This document shows positions 34,597 to 50,666 of a stretch of 64,000 bases of DNA, in pieces; the stretch's first letter is position 1; each line of letters opens with the position of its first letter. The notes below the pieces were generated by a model, which was not told where the DNA came from, did no database searches, and was given only the letters and a program-made list of their open reading frames with translations. The DNA is from Sorghum bicolor (lineage: Eukaryota > Streptophyta > Magnoliopsida > Poales > Poaceae), in assembly GCF_000003195.3 (NCBI RefSeq), contig NC_012871.2, positions 59,759,802 through 59,823,801 of the forward strand, written 5' to 3'. The position numbers were made by a program, and so were the translations under genes.

Positions 34597-34824
34597 GGCC
34601 TTGTTCAGTTTGCAAAAAAAAATTAGATTTCGACACTGTAGCATTTTAGTTTTTATTTGACAAACATTGTCCAATTATGAAGTAGACTTAAAGATTTGTC
34701 TCGGGATTTATAGATGAACTGTGCAATTAGTTTTTATTTTTATATATATTTATTGCACAATACATGTATCGCAAGATTCGATGTGATAGAGAATCTTAGA
34801 AATTTTTGAGAACTAAGCAAGGCC
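34597..34824. mobile_element. Tourist-like MITE upstream of the WRI-type gene
   Basis: GGCCTTGTTCAGTTTGC to GAGAACTAAGCAAGGCC, preceded by TAA. It lies about 580 bp upstream of the WRI-type start codon. Confidence 0.8.
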
Positions 34825-35406
34825 TGAGTTGTCCCAAACACGCACCTAATCAGCTGTGAAGCAGGTCGTGTGACCGAAAAGGATTTGACTCTCTGGTGAG
34901 CAGAGGTGTGCGACTGTTGCCACTGGATCTCGCACTGCACCCCTGTGCCGTGGGGCCGGCTTTGTTTGCGCTACAGGTGCCAGCTCGCTCGCTCGCTCGC
35001 TCACAGTTCGCACGCAGCTCGGCAGCTCCGCTAGGGGACAAGGAGAGGCCGTTCTTCGCCGGCCAATGAGATGAGATGGAGCAGGAGAGCAAAAGAATTT
35101 CTAGAGAGAGAGAGAGAGAGAGAGGAGAGAGAAAGGCCGGCCTGTCTCTCCCGTCTCTCTTCCTCCCTGTCCCCTGCTTTGCTCATTTGGCATTTGCGCT
35201 GCTCTCCAAACATCAACTAATTTTGCCGCCCCGTCACCAATCCGCTTCCCAGCGCAGTCTTCTCCCCCCACCCATCATCCCCGCATCTCTTTAAAACGGC
35301 CACCTCCAGAGGCCACCATAGTTGGCCACCCACCTCTCCCTCTTCCTCCTCCTCCTCCTCCGTCTCTCTCTCTCTCTCTCTCTCCTCTCTACGCACGCGC
35401 AATATA
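34825..35406 (+). promoter_or_regulatory. Promoter and 5' leader of the WRI-type AP2 gene
   Basis: Contains a (GCTC)n run at about 34983-35003, an (AG)n run at 35105-35124 and a (CT)n run at 35365-35390 just before the start codon. CTTTAAAACGG near 35289 is a weak TATA-like candidate. Pyrimidine-rich microsatellites of this kind are common in grass leaders. Confidence 0.5.
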
Positions 35407-38400
35407 ATGGCGAAGCCTCGCAAGAACAGCGCCGCCGCCAACAACAACAACAGCAGCAGCAACGGCGCCGGCGACCTGACGCCGCGCGCGAAGCCGAAGC
35501 GCACGCGGAAGAGCGTGCCCCGGGAGTCCCCCACGCAGCGCAGCTCCGTCTACCGCGGCGTCACACGGTTTGTATTGTATAGTATAGCCATGGCCAGCCA
35601 TACACAGCAGCTAGCTGCCGAAACGAGCGAGTCGTCGGTCACTGATCAGAGCTCGCTCGGTCGGCCGGCCTGCTCCCTGCTGCTTCTCGTTAATTGATTA
35701 TTCTCCGGCGAACTGGAATTGAATCGCTGGCGTGCAGGCACCGGTGGACGGGGAGGTTCGAGGCTCACCTGTGGGACAAGAACAGCTGGAACGAGTCCCA
35801 GAACAAGAAGGGCAAGCAAGGTCAGTAGCTAATCTTCTGCCTCCCCTTCTCTCTGCTCGACGGGTCCCCGGGCAGAGGATCACGATGCTCTGTCCGATCC
35901 TACTTGCAAGCTGCTAAGAAGGCATAATAGTTAAAAAGCTGAGGTGTATAGATAGTAGTAGCTTGTACTAGTAATACAGTGGTTTTAGCTGACCCTTGTC
36001 AGTAAGAACCTTAGTTAATTACCCTCCGTAGCTACTGTTTTATTATACTAGTAACAAGTGATTGTGATTCAGAAGAGGATCGATATGATGCTGACCATCT
36101 TGTTCTTGCTGCTCTGTGTTTTTTTTGTTGTTGGTGCATGCAGTTTACCTCGGTGAGTGAGGCTCTCGAGTCACGGCCTTGGCATGACATGCATGAGAAG
36201 AGAGGAGGAGGAGGAGCTCCCACTCTTTTCTCACTCTCAGAAAATAAAAATAAAAATAAAGATTCGCTGGTACAAGTATATGTATCAATGGCATGGCGTG
36301 TTGGCGTGTCGCTCATCCTCCTCGTCTGGCATCTATGTCCATGCAGGCGCGTACGACGACGAGGAGGCAGCGGCGCGGGCGTATGACTTGGCGGCATTGA
36401 AGTACTGGGGCCCCGACACCATCCTCAACTTCCCGGTACCGCCAATATTCACTCCTCCATTCACTCATTTCTGCCCCCACATGCACACACGGTTACTTTT
36501 ATTTCCTGCTGAAAATTTTCAATTCGGTCATGGCGTCCGTCTAGAATATGAATATCAGTCAACCTTCGCGTTGTGTTTGTTTCTGCAAACTCATAGAATT
36601 TGGCAGCTCTGCAGAGTTCAGAGAGATTCAGAGTTTACAGTACAGATTCTTTTTGCAGCTCCAGAGTCAAACTCATGTGTAGGAGTATCCTTTTTTTCTC
36701 TTTTCTTTTTGCACTCCACAGTCCACGCACATGTTGCACCTGCATGAGGGAGTTTATTTTTTTTTCCTTTCAGGCTTACTTAATTTTTAAATACTTATTA
36801 TGTTGCAGGCGTCTGCATATGAAGGAGAGATGAAAGGAATGGAGGGCCAGTCCAGGGAAGAGTATATTGGATCCTTGAGGAGGTAACCTCCTCTTTAGTT
36901 TCACAAAAAAAATGAGTGGCCATTTTTCTATTAAATGAAATACTATAATTCCATGGAAATTTTTGAACAAGACCGAATCACACCCATGCTTAACCAAATA
37001 ATCAGGTCCATGAAATTTATCCACAGGAAAAGCAGTGGGTTCTCCAGAGGTGTCTCCAAATACCGAGGTGTCGCGAGGTATAGCGTCCATGCCTTTCAAC
37101 ATCTTTCGTTAAGAAGAGACCTCAACTATGTGGTCACACTGGATAAAGTAATTAGTATGCCTTCCATCAGTGAATAAATCAATTTTTAAAGTTATTCTAA
37201 GTCAAATCTTTTTAATTTAACTGAATTTTTAGAAAAAAGAACACTAAGATTTATTATACAAATTAATATCATTAGATATACTATATTAAATATTTTCACA
37301 ATTTATTTATTTGATGTCATAAATATTATTGTCTTTTCTGTAAATTTAGTCTAACTTAAAAAAAATTCTTAAAACAATTCTAGAAATTGACATGAACTCT
37401 TACTTACTGTATGTCAATCTTTTCCACTCCAGACATCACCACAACGGGAGATGGGAGGCGAGGATCGGTCGTGTTTTCGGAAACAAGTATCTCTACCTCG
37501 GGACTTACGGTAAATTTCGTTTCTTGTAAAATACTACATATAGTAAGGCCGTGTTTAGTTCCTTGTCGGAAAAATTTCACGATAATGTAGTATTTTCGTT
37601 TGTTTGTGGTAATTATTTTTCAATTATGGATTAACTAGGCTTAAAAGATTTATCTCGTAAATTTCAACCAAACTGTGAAATTAGTTTTTATTTTCATCTA
37701 TATTTAATATTTCATACGTGCGTCTAAATATTCGATGTGACAGAAAATCTTAAAAAATTTTGGCTTTTTGGGTGGAACTAAACAAGGCCTAATTTCTCTT
37801 CGGCCTTGTTTAGTTCACCCCGAAATTCAAAAACTTTTTAAGATTTTCCGTCACATCAAATTTTGTGGCACATGCATGAAACACTAAATATAGACGAAAA
37901 TAAAAACTAATTGCACAGTTTGTCTGTAATTTACGAGACGAATCTTTTGAGTCTAGTTAGTTTATAGTTGGACAATAATTTATAAATACAAATAAAAGTG
38001 CTACAGTATCAAAATCTAAAATCTTTTCGCAAGCATCCCCAACCGTTTTGCATAATTGGTTTGGCAAATGAGGGAGTTTGCCAAGTCTCAAAAAAAATAT
38101 GGCAAAGGTGAAAAGAGACAATCTCCAATGGTTTGGCATTAATCACTTCGCGCCAATTTCCCAATACCAAGTGTGAACAGGTTTGGCATATATGTCAATC
38201 CTTCCTCTCTTTTTGCCAAGTTAACAAAATTGCAAAGTCTAAATGCCAAACCGTTGGATAAGTGTTTTTAAGACTTTTTTGCAAATACATGAATGCAAAG
38301 CTTATTTACAGCAATTTTTGCTACAAATCATGCCTCGGTACGTGGAGTATATGTCCGAAAGCCAAATCTGAGTAGTGAAGTGCATGCAAGTCGTTGCCGT

Positions 38401-40460
38401 GCAGGCCACACTCGTACAGTATGAGTGGCCCCTAATGATGACGAATGTGTGTCCTCACATCGACCGGGTACGAATTGATGATTGACCACATATTTCAGTT
38501 TTGGTTTAGTTCCCAAAAAATTTATAAAATTTTTCAGATTTTTTGTCACATTTTACAGCATATGCATGAAATATTAAGGGCCTGTTTAGATTGGGGATGA
38601 AAATTTTTTGGGTGTCACATCGAATGTGTCGGAAGGATGTCGGGAGAGGTTTTAGAAACTAATAAAAAAACAAATTACATAACTCGTCAGGAAACTGCAA
38701 GACAAATTTATTAAGCATAATTAATCTGTCATTAGCATATGTGGGTTACTGTAGCACTTACGGCTAATCATGGAGTAACTAGGCTTAAAAGATTCGTATC
38801 GCGATTCTCAACTAAACTGTGTAATTAGTTTATTTTTTTATCTATATTTAATGTTCCATGTATGTGTCCAAAGATTCGATGGGATGGATGAAAAATTTAG
38901 GAGGGAAACTAAACAGGGCCTAAATATAGTTAAATAAATAAATAATTACACAGTTTACCTATAATTTACGAGACAAATCTTTTGAGATTAGTTAGTTCAT
39001 GATTGAACAGTATTTGTCAAATACAAACGAAAGTGCTACAGTATTCATTTTGTTGTAAAATAATTTTGAACTAAACAAGGCCTCATTTCCCAACAAATTC
39101 TTGCATCCACTGGATGTAATGGCTCACTTAGCCGCCATTTACTGTTAGTTACCTTGTCCCGGCGATTTAAATATGAAATACTAGTACTAGTACGGTGTAG
39201 TACTACTACACTAATAACTAGTTAGTCTCCATGATCACGAAGCTTGGGAATGGTCAAGATGGATGGAAGCAGTTAGGGCGAGCGGCGGTGGCTGATGCAG
39301 CAGGAGGCGAGGCCATTTGGGTCACTGGCAGGCAGCTACCACTTGAATTCTGGTTAGTTGGATGATGGAGTGACCTCAGTGACAGTGAGGTCAGGTCGAC
39401 CCGGCCAGGGCCAGCAGCCGCACCAACTTCCAACGGTCCCCCATTGCCCTGCACCTGTCGGAGCCTACATCCATTACTACGGGGGATTAGCGCAATTAAT
39501 ACTCATAATCAATTAGGAGATGATGGAGTGGACACGATGGGACTGTCGCTGGCACACCACACGAATGCAGTTGCACGGCGCCGAATCCTTTACAGAAACC
39601 CTCGAACACGTCGTGTTCAGGGTACTCACCTCTTGGTTGGAAGGAGGCAATTTTATACTAGCAAATTTACCAGAATTTCATTAAGATTGTTCAGCCCCGA
39701 TGAAAAATTCTACGCAAAAATGTTCAAATCCCTGTGAAAAAATCGCATCTTTTGGTGCTGATCAGCTGTTTGTGTCCGTGGACCCTTTTTGTTGTGCACG
39801 ACGGCAGCGACGCAGGAGGAGGCGGCGATGGCGTACGACATGGCGGCGATCGAGTACCGTGGCCTGAACGCCGTCACAAACTTCGACCTCAGCCGCTACA
39901 TCAAGTGGCTCCGCCCGGGCGCCGGCGGGATGGCAGCCGCGGCGGCGGCGGCGCAGAACCCGCACCCGATGCTGGGCGGCCTGGCGCAGCAGCTGCTGCT
40001 GCCGCCGCCGGCGGACACCACCACCACCGACGGCGCCGGCGCCGCGGCGTTCCAGCACGACCACCACGGCGCCGAGGCGTTCCCGCTGCCGCCCAGGACG
40101 TCGCTGGGCCACACGCCCACGACGTCGGCGCTCAGCCTGCTGCTGCAGTCGCCCAAGTTCAAGGAGATGATCCAGCGGACCGAGAGCGGCACCACCACCA
40201 CTACCACCACGACATCGTCGTTGTCCTCGTCGCCGCCGCCCACGCCGTCCCCGTCCCCGCCGCGGCGGTCGCCAGCGCCGACGCAGCCGCCGGTGCAGGC
40301 GGCGGCCAGGGACGCCTCGCCGCACCAGCGCGGCTTCCCCGAGGACGTACAGACATTCTTCGGCTGCGAGGACACCGCGGGCATCGACGTGGAAGCCCTC
40401 TTCTTTGGCGACCTCGCCGCGTACGCGACGCCGGCGTTCCACTTCGAGATGGACTTGTAG
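35407..40460 (+). CDS. WRI4-like: AP2/ERF transcription factor with two AP2 domains, WRINKLED3/4-type
   Basis: Nuclear transcription factor of the AP2-EREBP WRI clade, whose members switch on fatty-acid synthesis genes (WRI3/4 mainly for cutin and stem wax in Arabidopsis). Eight exons: 35407-35567, 35738-35820, 36144-36152, 36347-36435, 36809-36882, 37027-37077, 37433-37509 and 39808-40460. The total is 398 residues and every phase agrees. The first AP2 domain runs from [20 protein letters not shown] through [20 protein letters not shown]. The linker is [20 protein letters not shown]. The second domain runs from [20 protein letters not shown] to [20 protein letters not shown]. Exon 3 is only 9 nt and encodes VYL, as in Arabidopsis WRI1. 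The N-terminus is basic and Asn/Ser-rich ([13 protein letters not shown]). The C-terminal half is Ala/Pro/Thr/His-rich with an acidic end. GKQVYLGAYDDEE and RKSSGFSRG favour WRI3/4 over WRI1. Intron 7 is 2.3 kb of stacked MITEs. Confidence 0.93.
36144..36152 (+). other. 9-nt VYL micro-exon of the WRI-type gene
   Basis: TTTACCTCG lies between ATGCAG and GTGAGTGAG. It joins ...AAGCAAG to GCGTACGACG and completes KQVYLGAYD in the first AP2 domain. This exact micro-exon is known in WRI1 of Arabidopsis. Confidence 0.93.
37547..37789. mobile_element. Tourist-like MITE in WRI intron 7
   Basis: GGCCGTGTTTAGTTCC to GGAACTAAACAAGGCC, flanked by TAA at 37544-37546 and 37790-37792. It starts 38 bp after the exon 7 donor. 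Confidence 0.85.
37802..38030. mobile_element. 3'-truncated Tourist-like MITE in WRI intron 7
   Basis: Begins GGCCTTGTTTAGTTCACCC only 12 bp after the previous MITE and keeps the internal words up to GTGCTACAGTATCAAAATC. The right terminal repeat is missing, apparently cut by the element that follows. Confidence 0.8.
38033..38262. mobile_element. MITE-like element (CATCCCCAACCG termini) in WRI intron 7
   Basis: Non-coding segment in which CCCCAACCGTTTTGCAT near the left pairs with ATGCCAAACCGTTGGATAA at the right. TTTGGCAAA/TTTGCCAAG words recur in both orientations. The exact borders are uncertain. Confidence 0.55.
38500..39082. mobile_element. Tourist-like MITE split by a second MITE, WRI intron 7
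   Basis: The left part ends at ...ATGCATGAAATATTAA (38577) and the right part resumes at TAAATATAGTTAAATA (38921), with the terminal GAACTAAACAAGGCC at 39082. Without the 343-bp insert and one TAA it restores the family's usual ATTAAATATAG region. The left terminus is worn (TTGGTTTAGTTCCC). Confidence 0.85.
38578..38920. mobile_element. GGGCCTGTTTAG-type MITE nested inside another MITE
   Basis: A 343-bp element opening GGGCCTGTTTAGATTGGGG and closing GGGAAACTAAACAGGGCC, with TAA at 38575-38577 and 38921-38923. It is a distinct Tourist-like family from its host and the younger of the two. Confidence 0.88.
39083..39807 (+). other. Remainder of WRI intron 7
   Basis: Non-coding up to the acceptor ACGACGGCAG at 39807. 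Nothing recognised apart from a moderately GC-rich patch at 39240-39480. Confidence 0.55.
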
Positions 40461-40735
40461 TAGCTCATCATCACACGTTAATCACTTTTTATTTATTTAT
40501 TTGTCTGTTTTTTTTTGGGTCGATAGGAGAATGGGGCTCTCACAACATGAGAACCAACCAAGAAATGGTGAGTTGGTGACACACAAACAAGAAGAGTGAA
40601 GAGAGGCAGGCAGTAGAACAGACAGACGACGCCTAGTCTGTTTTGAGAGATTTATTATTTATTTACAGTGGTAGTGAGATTTACTGAACGGTTAAGATTG
40701 TATTTTTTTGTCACCTTGGTAACCTGAGGTAGAGC

Positions 40736-40768
<33 letters not shown>

Positions 40769-43661
40769 CGCAAGGGATTGTTTCATTTGTTTCGTTCCTG
40801 AATCCTGACAAAGGAAAACAGCAACCATATACATAAAATATATTCATAAACATACCTGACAATTTCTTTTTCTCCTGAATGCAGCATGTTCTCATCTCAT
40901 ATATGAAAATCTGTAATGTTGCATTGTTGGTTCACATGGATGGTCCATTGGTCCTAACCCCCGACTCCTGTCTCCTGGGCAATCCTGTCTCTGAAACCCT
41001 GCCTCAGCATTCGATCTCTGAAGATTTGCAGCCACTCAGTACAGCGTATAATACTACAGAGCAACCACAAGTAGTCCTACGCTACTGCAAGCTGATCTGA
41101 GGGCGTCCTTTACACTGCCTGCTGGCTGGCACCGAGAGACATGTGGCTGGAAATGGAATACTCACAGCAACGTCACTGCTGCACTGGCCCGGTCCGGAGC
41201 ACTTTTGGCCGGCGTCTTGCTGGCACATGCCGGTGTATGCCACCGTGGGGTAGCGGCAGCAGCAGCTGCTGCTCAGTGCAGTAGCCAACTAGCCACTCGT
41301 TCTTGACGATGACGACGATGCGTCGGCTGGCCGTCCGACGAGGGCGGTTAACGGCCGGCGGCACCGCCGGCGCCATCAGGCAGGCCGCAGGCCGGCAGCA
41401 GCCGTGCAATGCCGTGGTGAGGCGTGGTTTGGTTTTTTTGGCTGCTTCTTGTTCGTTGAAATTGAAACCGACGTGTTGTGTCTGTGTGTGCTATCATGCA
41501 AATGCAACGGGACGCCGTGCGCTCACCGCTCACGGCCTGCCTTGGCGACGACGAGCGGTGGGCCACTGCCCAGGGAGATCTTTGTTACTACCGTCCTTTT
41601 GTCAGTAGCTGCTGTTACGGCGCACGCACCCGTTGGACAGCTGCTTTAAGGATTCATTGGCATTTTGCCTAAATTAAATAAAAGGATTCTTGGCTTTGTC
41701 TCTAAGTACACTCGTTGATTTGGCCATATTTGTCTTTGCCAATATCACGACGGCGGAGGATGCAAAGAAATGTTCATGCTATATATATATATATATATAT
41801 TACGAATTACGTAGACACTCGCAACGCTATGCAACTACAGTGTTTACCTTGATATTTGAACTCCTTAATTTTATCGGGTTGCATTGAAAGGTTTAACACT
41901 ACGTGACCACAGGACTCTTTTGATTTTTCATGTTGCGGTAGCTAAAAATATCTTAAAATATAATTTCAAAGATCATATCATGTCAGAAGATGCTAGTGTC
42001 TCCTTTGTGGTTCGTGAGCTCTAGTGAGATCCCTTCCCCTCACTTGAGATTTCAACCACCAGTGGCAAGAACAACTTTGAGTTGTGTTTCGTAGAACAAT
42101 GGCTACATGTAGTTCATATATTTGGACCGGTTTGGAGGGGTTTATTTTGGCTCTAGCTTGAGCACTATAACAGTATTTTAGCGGTACTGTAGTGGAGTCC
42201 GGAGATGGCTCCTCTTGGCAGCTTATTTTTAGGCAGCGCTAGAGTCATTTTCTATGCGCTACATTGATCTACGGTGCCAAACAATGCTCTCCAAACTTCT
42301 GAGAGCTGAGCCGAGCCCCTCGAAGTTGGACCAAACAGGACCTTAGTAGTGACATTCTTTTATCTATGTACTCCATCAGTCTAAAAAAGAAGATAATCCT
42401 AAGTTTAAGACTAACAAAACTTTTTTGAGATTGGCGTATTTTGTAGGTAAAATATTAATATTTATATCTCTAATCTCTATTCAATATAAAAGTACTTTTT
42501 TCGTATAGAGATGGTTAAAGTTGAAACTGTTTAACATCACAGAAAGTAAGAATTACATTTTTTATGACGGTACTTAAAAGAAAATCTTAGATCTGCCAGT
42601 TGTCTTACAGCAACTCCACTGAACCCACAAATTATCCTCATATCCCTCGGATGACACTATGAGAGCTTCTCATTCAAATTCTAGCCCTCATTTTTCACCA
42701 ACCGAGCTCACATTCTAGCCCTCTTATGTATATGCCACTCACCTATATTTTATTTAAATATTATAACTACCAAAATTACCATTTTACTTATAATTGGTGT
42801 TATTTTTAAACTGATACTTTTAGAACAGCTTTACTTTCTAATGACTAGTTTTAACGGCCGTATATACAAAACCAACAAATGAGGCAGTAAGTAGGAGCAT
42901 GGCCGTAGCATAGACAGGATCAACGCGACGGGGTACAAAGATGACCCTAGGCCTCTTCGGAGGGTGACGACTCGCGATCTCAAGCGTCCGATTTGAGCTA
43001 TTTTAGAGTGGTCATCAAATCATGAGGAGACCGGTTAGAGTGGTCTTTTTTGTGTTTTGTTCCTAAAAAAATGGTACAAACCTTCCTACACTGGTTGGAA
43101 TTGCTGACATGGTTTGATTTGTCAATTTATGCTTGTTGATTTGTTAATTTGTGCTTTTCTTGTCAGTTTTAGATTCGCGCTTCAATTTGGCACTAGTCTT
43201 CGCTACTGTGAGGTCAGCCTTATTAGAACATCAGTTTAAGTTGTGGATTTGTATCCTTTTTTTTGTCGGTTATATTTGTGCCTCGATCACCAGTCTTCGC
43301 TACCATGGACAACGGTGATGTGCCGTCGTGTGACCTATAAGGTCGTATCCTGTACTCCTTCCCTCTTTTTTTTTATGTTCTAGGATTTATTAGTGGAGAA
43401 GAGAAATAACTCAGTGCCCCCACATTGTTATAGAAGATTTTCTTAAAACAGGGATGTCACAATTTGGCTCGAGCTCAAAACTGAATGAAGATGATTGCAG
43501 ATCAGATAAGAAAGAATTTTTATTTTGAAGTGGGTGACAAAGTACTGTTCAAGCAAAGACTGGTATTATTGTTTTGCTCTTAATAGTTGGAAAGAGTCTT
43601 ACATGTAGCTGTTTTGTTCCTTTTCTGTTGGGCGTGCTGCCTTCTCTTCCTGTACTCTTAA
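40461..43661. other. WRI 3' UTR followed by spacer with degenerate MITEs
   Basis: The first ~300 bp are the likely 3' UTR; a (TG)n(AG)n run lies at 40736-40768. A GC-rich patch at 41100-41660 is open in several frames but has no recognisable domain. A (TA)n run is at 41780-41800. A Stowaway-like remnant starts near 42370 (CTCCATCAGTCTAAAAAAG). A MITE-like segment at about 42124-42352 pairs TTTGGACCGGTTTGGAGG with AAGTTGGACCAAACAGG. Confidence 0.45.
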
Positions 43662-44187
43662 GGCACTCACAATGTAGACTCTATCAGAGCACTCCCAATG
43701 CAGAAACCATTGTGGTTTCTATAGATATTAATTGCAGTACCACCTAAGCATTTTGCTGATGTGGCAAGAGAGTTATTGAAGAGAGAGAACAAAATTAATA
43801 GAAACTGGGTCTAAGTTAGAAACCATGTCTACACAAAAGACATAAAGTGATATGATTGGCTAACAATAGAGAGAGAATGAATATGATTGGATAAAAAAAT
43901 ATTCTATAGAAACTATTTATTGGGACCATAATTTCTATACATAGTGTCTATAAAAAATAATAGGTATAGAAACTACATATAGTTTCTAGCATTGGGAGTG
44001 CCTTCATAGAGTCTAAAGTTATTTATTACCTTAAACAATGTGGACTTAGAGTCTAAATAAGACTTGGAGTCTTATTTTTTCTACCTATTTCTTCAATAAA
44101 TATGCTACCACATTAGCAAAATACCATAAATAATATGTAATTAATTGTCTTAAACTCTGTGATAGAGTCTTTGCATTGTGAGTGCCC
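43662..44187. mobile_element. GGCACTCACAATG-type MITE, split by a second MITE
   Basis: The left terminus (GGCACTCACAATGTAGACTC) pairs with the right terminus (TTGCATTGTGAGTGCCC). GACTCTATCA on the left and TAGAGTCTAAAG after the insertion belong to the same element. It is interrupted by a related but distinct MITE at about 43687-44003. Confidence 0.8.
43687..44003. mobile_element. GGCACTCCCAATGC-type MITE nested in a related MITE
   Basis: GAGCACTCCCAATGCAGAAAC at the left pairs with TTTCTAGCATTGGGAGTGCC at the right. The interior repeats AGAAACTA and TTTCTAT words. The termini of inner and outer element differ by CCC against CAC, so they are separate subfamilies. Confidence 0.8.
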
Positions 44188-44289
44188 TTAGGCAATTGCC
44201 TTTTGTAACTATTCTTTCATTTAATATAAAAAAGAGGTGGGGAGCTCCCCCACCGTTTCATAAAAAAAAGTATTGTTCAAGCTCTAGCC

Positions 44290-44720
44290 TTACACACAAT
44301 CATCAGTCGCCAACAGACCTTTCCTCAACCTTGCTAAGAAATACTTTGGACCTTACAAAGTCCTGGAAAGGATTGGTTCTGTTGCATACAAGCTGGAATT
44401 GCACGAGCGAGCTCTAATTCACAATGTTTTTCACATCTCTCAACTAAAACCTTTCCTTGCTAGTGTATGATTCACTACCAGTCACCACTGATTTGGAGGC
44501 AACTAACACAACATCGTTGGCTATTCTGGATCGCCATCTGGTCAAGAAAGGTAACATAGCAGTCCCAAGTCAATGTAACCTGGACTGGATTTCCTCCACC
44601 GAAAACAACATGGGAAGATTACAATGTCCTCAAACAACGTTTCTCGGCGGCTCGAGCTTGGGGACAAGTTGCAACTCAAGGGGGGAGGTGTCGCGCTTGG
44701 AGACACGCTGTGAAGGAGAA
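44290..44720 (+). mobile_element. Decayed Ty3-gypsy retrotransposon 3' end (integrase tail, chromodomain, LTR start)
   Basis: One frame reads KYFGPYKVLERIGSVAYKLE then HNVFHISQLKPF, the typical C-terminal integrase block of plant gypsy polyproteins. After a stop and frame changes, ILDRHLVKKGN and, in another frame, TTWEDYNVLKQRF and ARAWGQVATQGG match the chromodomain end. A polypurine run (AAGGGGGGAGG) then precedes TGTCGCGC at 44689, a plausible 3' LTR start. The rest of the element is absent, so this is a broken remnant. Confidence 0.8.
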
Positions 44721-45099
44721 GACCTACGGATCATTTACAGTACGTTTCTATGTAATTGGACTTTTGTCTTGTGGACCCGTGAGGTCAGCGTCTGCCTGTG
44801 CTAAGTTCGGCAACAACTGTGATATCAGTAAGTTGCGTCGCCAAGGCAGAGGGCTTGCCCTGCCGGAGTCCTCGTTCGTAGCATCTTCTCGTGCTCACGT
44901 CGATCAGTCGATGGCAACCTCGCCGACGGACGGCCAAGGGTGCGACATGCCGCGTCGGGCTGTGTCCGCCTGCGTGGAGACACCGAGGGGTCGCGCCGGA
45001 CCACGCCACGCGCCGCCGCCGCCGGCTTCAGCAGAGACGGCAGCGCCTTGTCTCACCGCGTTTCCAGGAGAGATTCACGGAAGATGCGGCTATTTGTTC

Positions 45100-45336
45100 G
45101 GCCTTGTTTAGTTCCAAAAAATTTTGCAAATTTTTTCAGATTTCCCGTCACATCAAATCTTTAGACGCATGCATGGAGTATTAAATGTAGATGAAAATAA
45201 AAACTAATTGCACAGTTTGGTCAGAATTGACGAGACGAATCTTTTGAGCCTAGTTAGTTTAAGATTAGACAATATTTGTCAAATATAAACGAAAATGGTA
45301 CTGTTCATATTTTGCAAAATTTTTGGGAACTAAATC
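45100..45336. mobile_element. Tourist-like MITE upstream of the TGT gene
   Basis: GGCCTTGTTTAGTTCC to TTTTTGGGAACTAAA; the last bases of the right terminus are changed (TCAG). It ends about 560 bp before the TGT start codon. Confidence 0.8.
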
Positions 45337-45394
45337 AGAGAGGAGCTGTGGGTGAATTGAATCCCTGCCAAGTGCCAACCGGCCCCTAAAAAAG

Positions 45395-45895
45395 TGGCCT
45401 GGGCCTGCCTCAGCCTCACGCAGCTCGGTCCAGCCCAACCGAGTCCAAACGTCTAATAATGGGCGCGAACCAGTCCAAACCCTAAACCCCCGCCCCTTCG
45501 CCTCTCCTCTCCTACCGTCCGCGCCGAACACTTCGCCGTAACCGCCGAAACTGACACAACCCCTACCCACCTCGCTTCCTTCCCCTTCTTGCTCGCCGCC
45601 CCCTTTGGGTTGGACTGAGGTGGGATTCTATCTATTAGGAGTTGGATTCTTCCATCTCTTCTTTTGCTGGTGAGCTAAGCCATTTTTTTTATTTTTGTTT
45701 TTGTTTTTGCCCCTTTCTCTTCTCGTCCAGCGATTCTGCGAGCCTTCAAATTTAATCTGTTCCCTTTCGGATTGGCTCTTCATTTCGTGTCTCTCGGATT
45801 GGCGCTTCATGTCCTGTCCGGTTTATTTTTAGATTTGCTTTGCAGAGAATCAATCAATCCAGGTTCCGATTTGGTGGCTGAAGCTCTGTTTCTCC
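45395..45895 (+). promoter_or_regulatory. Promoter and 5' leader of the TGT gene (site II and telo-box)
   Basis: TGGGCC at 45400-45405, TGGGCG near 45459 and the telo-box AAACCCTAA at 45477-45485 lie close together. Site II (TGGGCY) plus telo-box is a known plant promoter pairing for translation-related genes, which fits a tRNA-modifying enzyme. The leader may contain an intron before the ATG; this was not resolved. Confidence 0.6.

Positions 45896-50666
<4,771 letters not shown>

Noticed and set aside
39734..40579. Long ORFs in other frames and on the minus strand over WRI exon 8
   Set aside because: Shadow frames of a GC-rich, low-complexity exon. Only the frame continuing from the AP2 domains is supported by splice phase.
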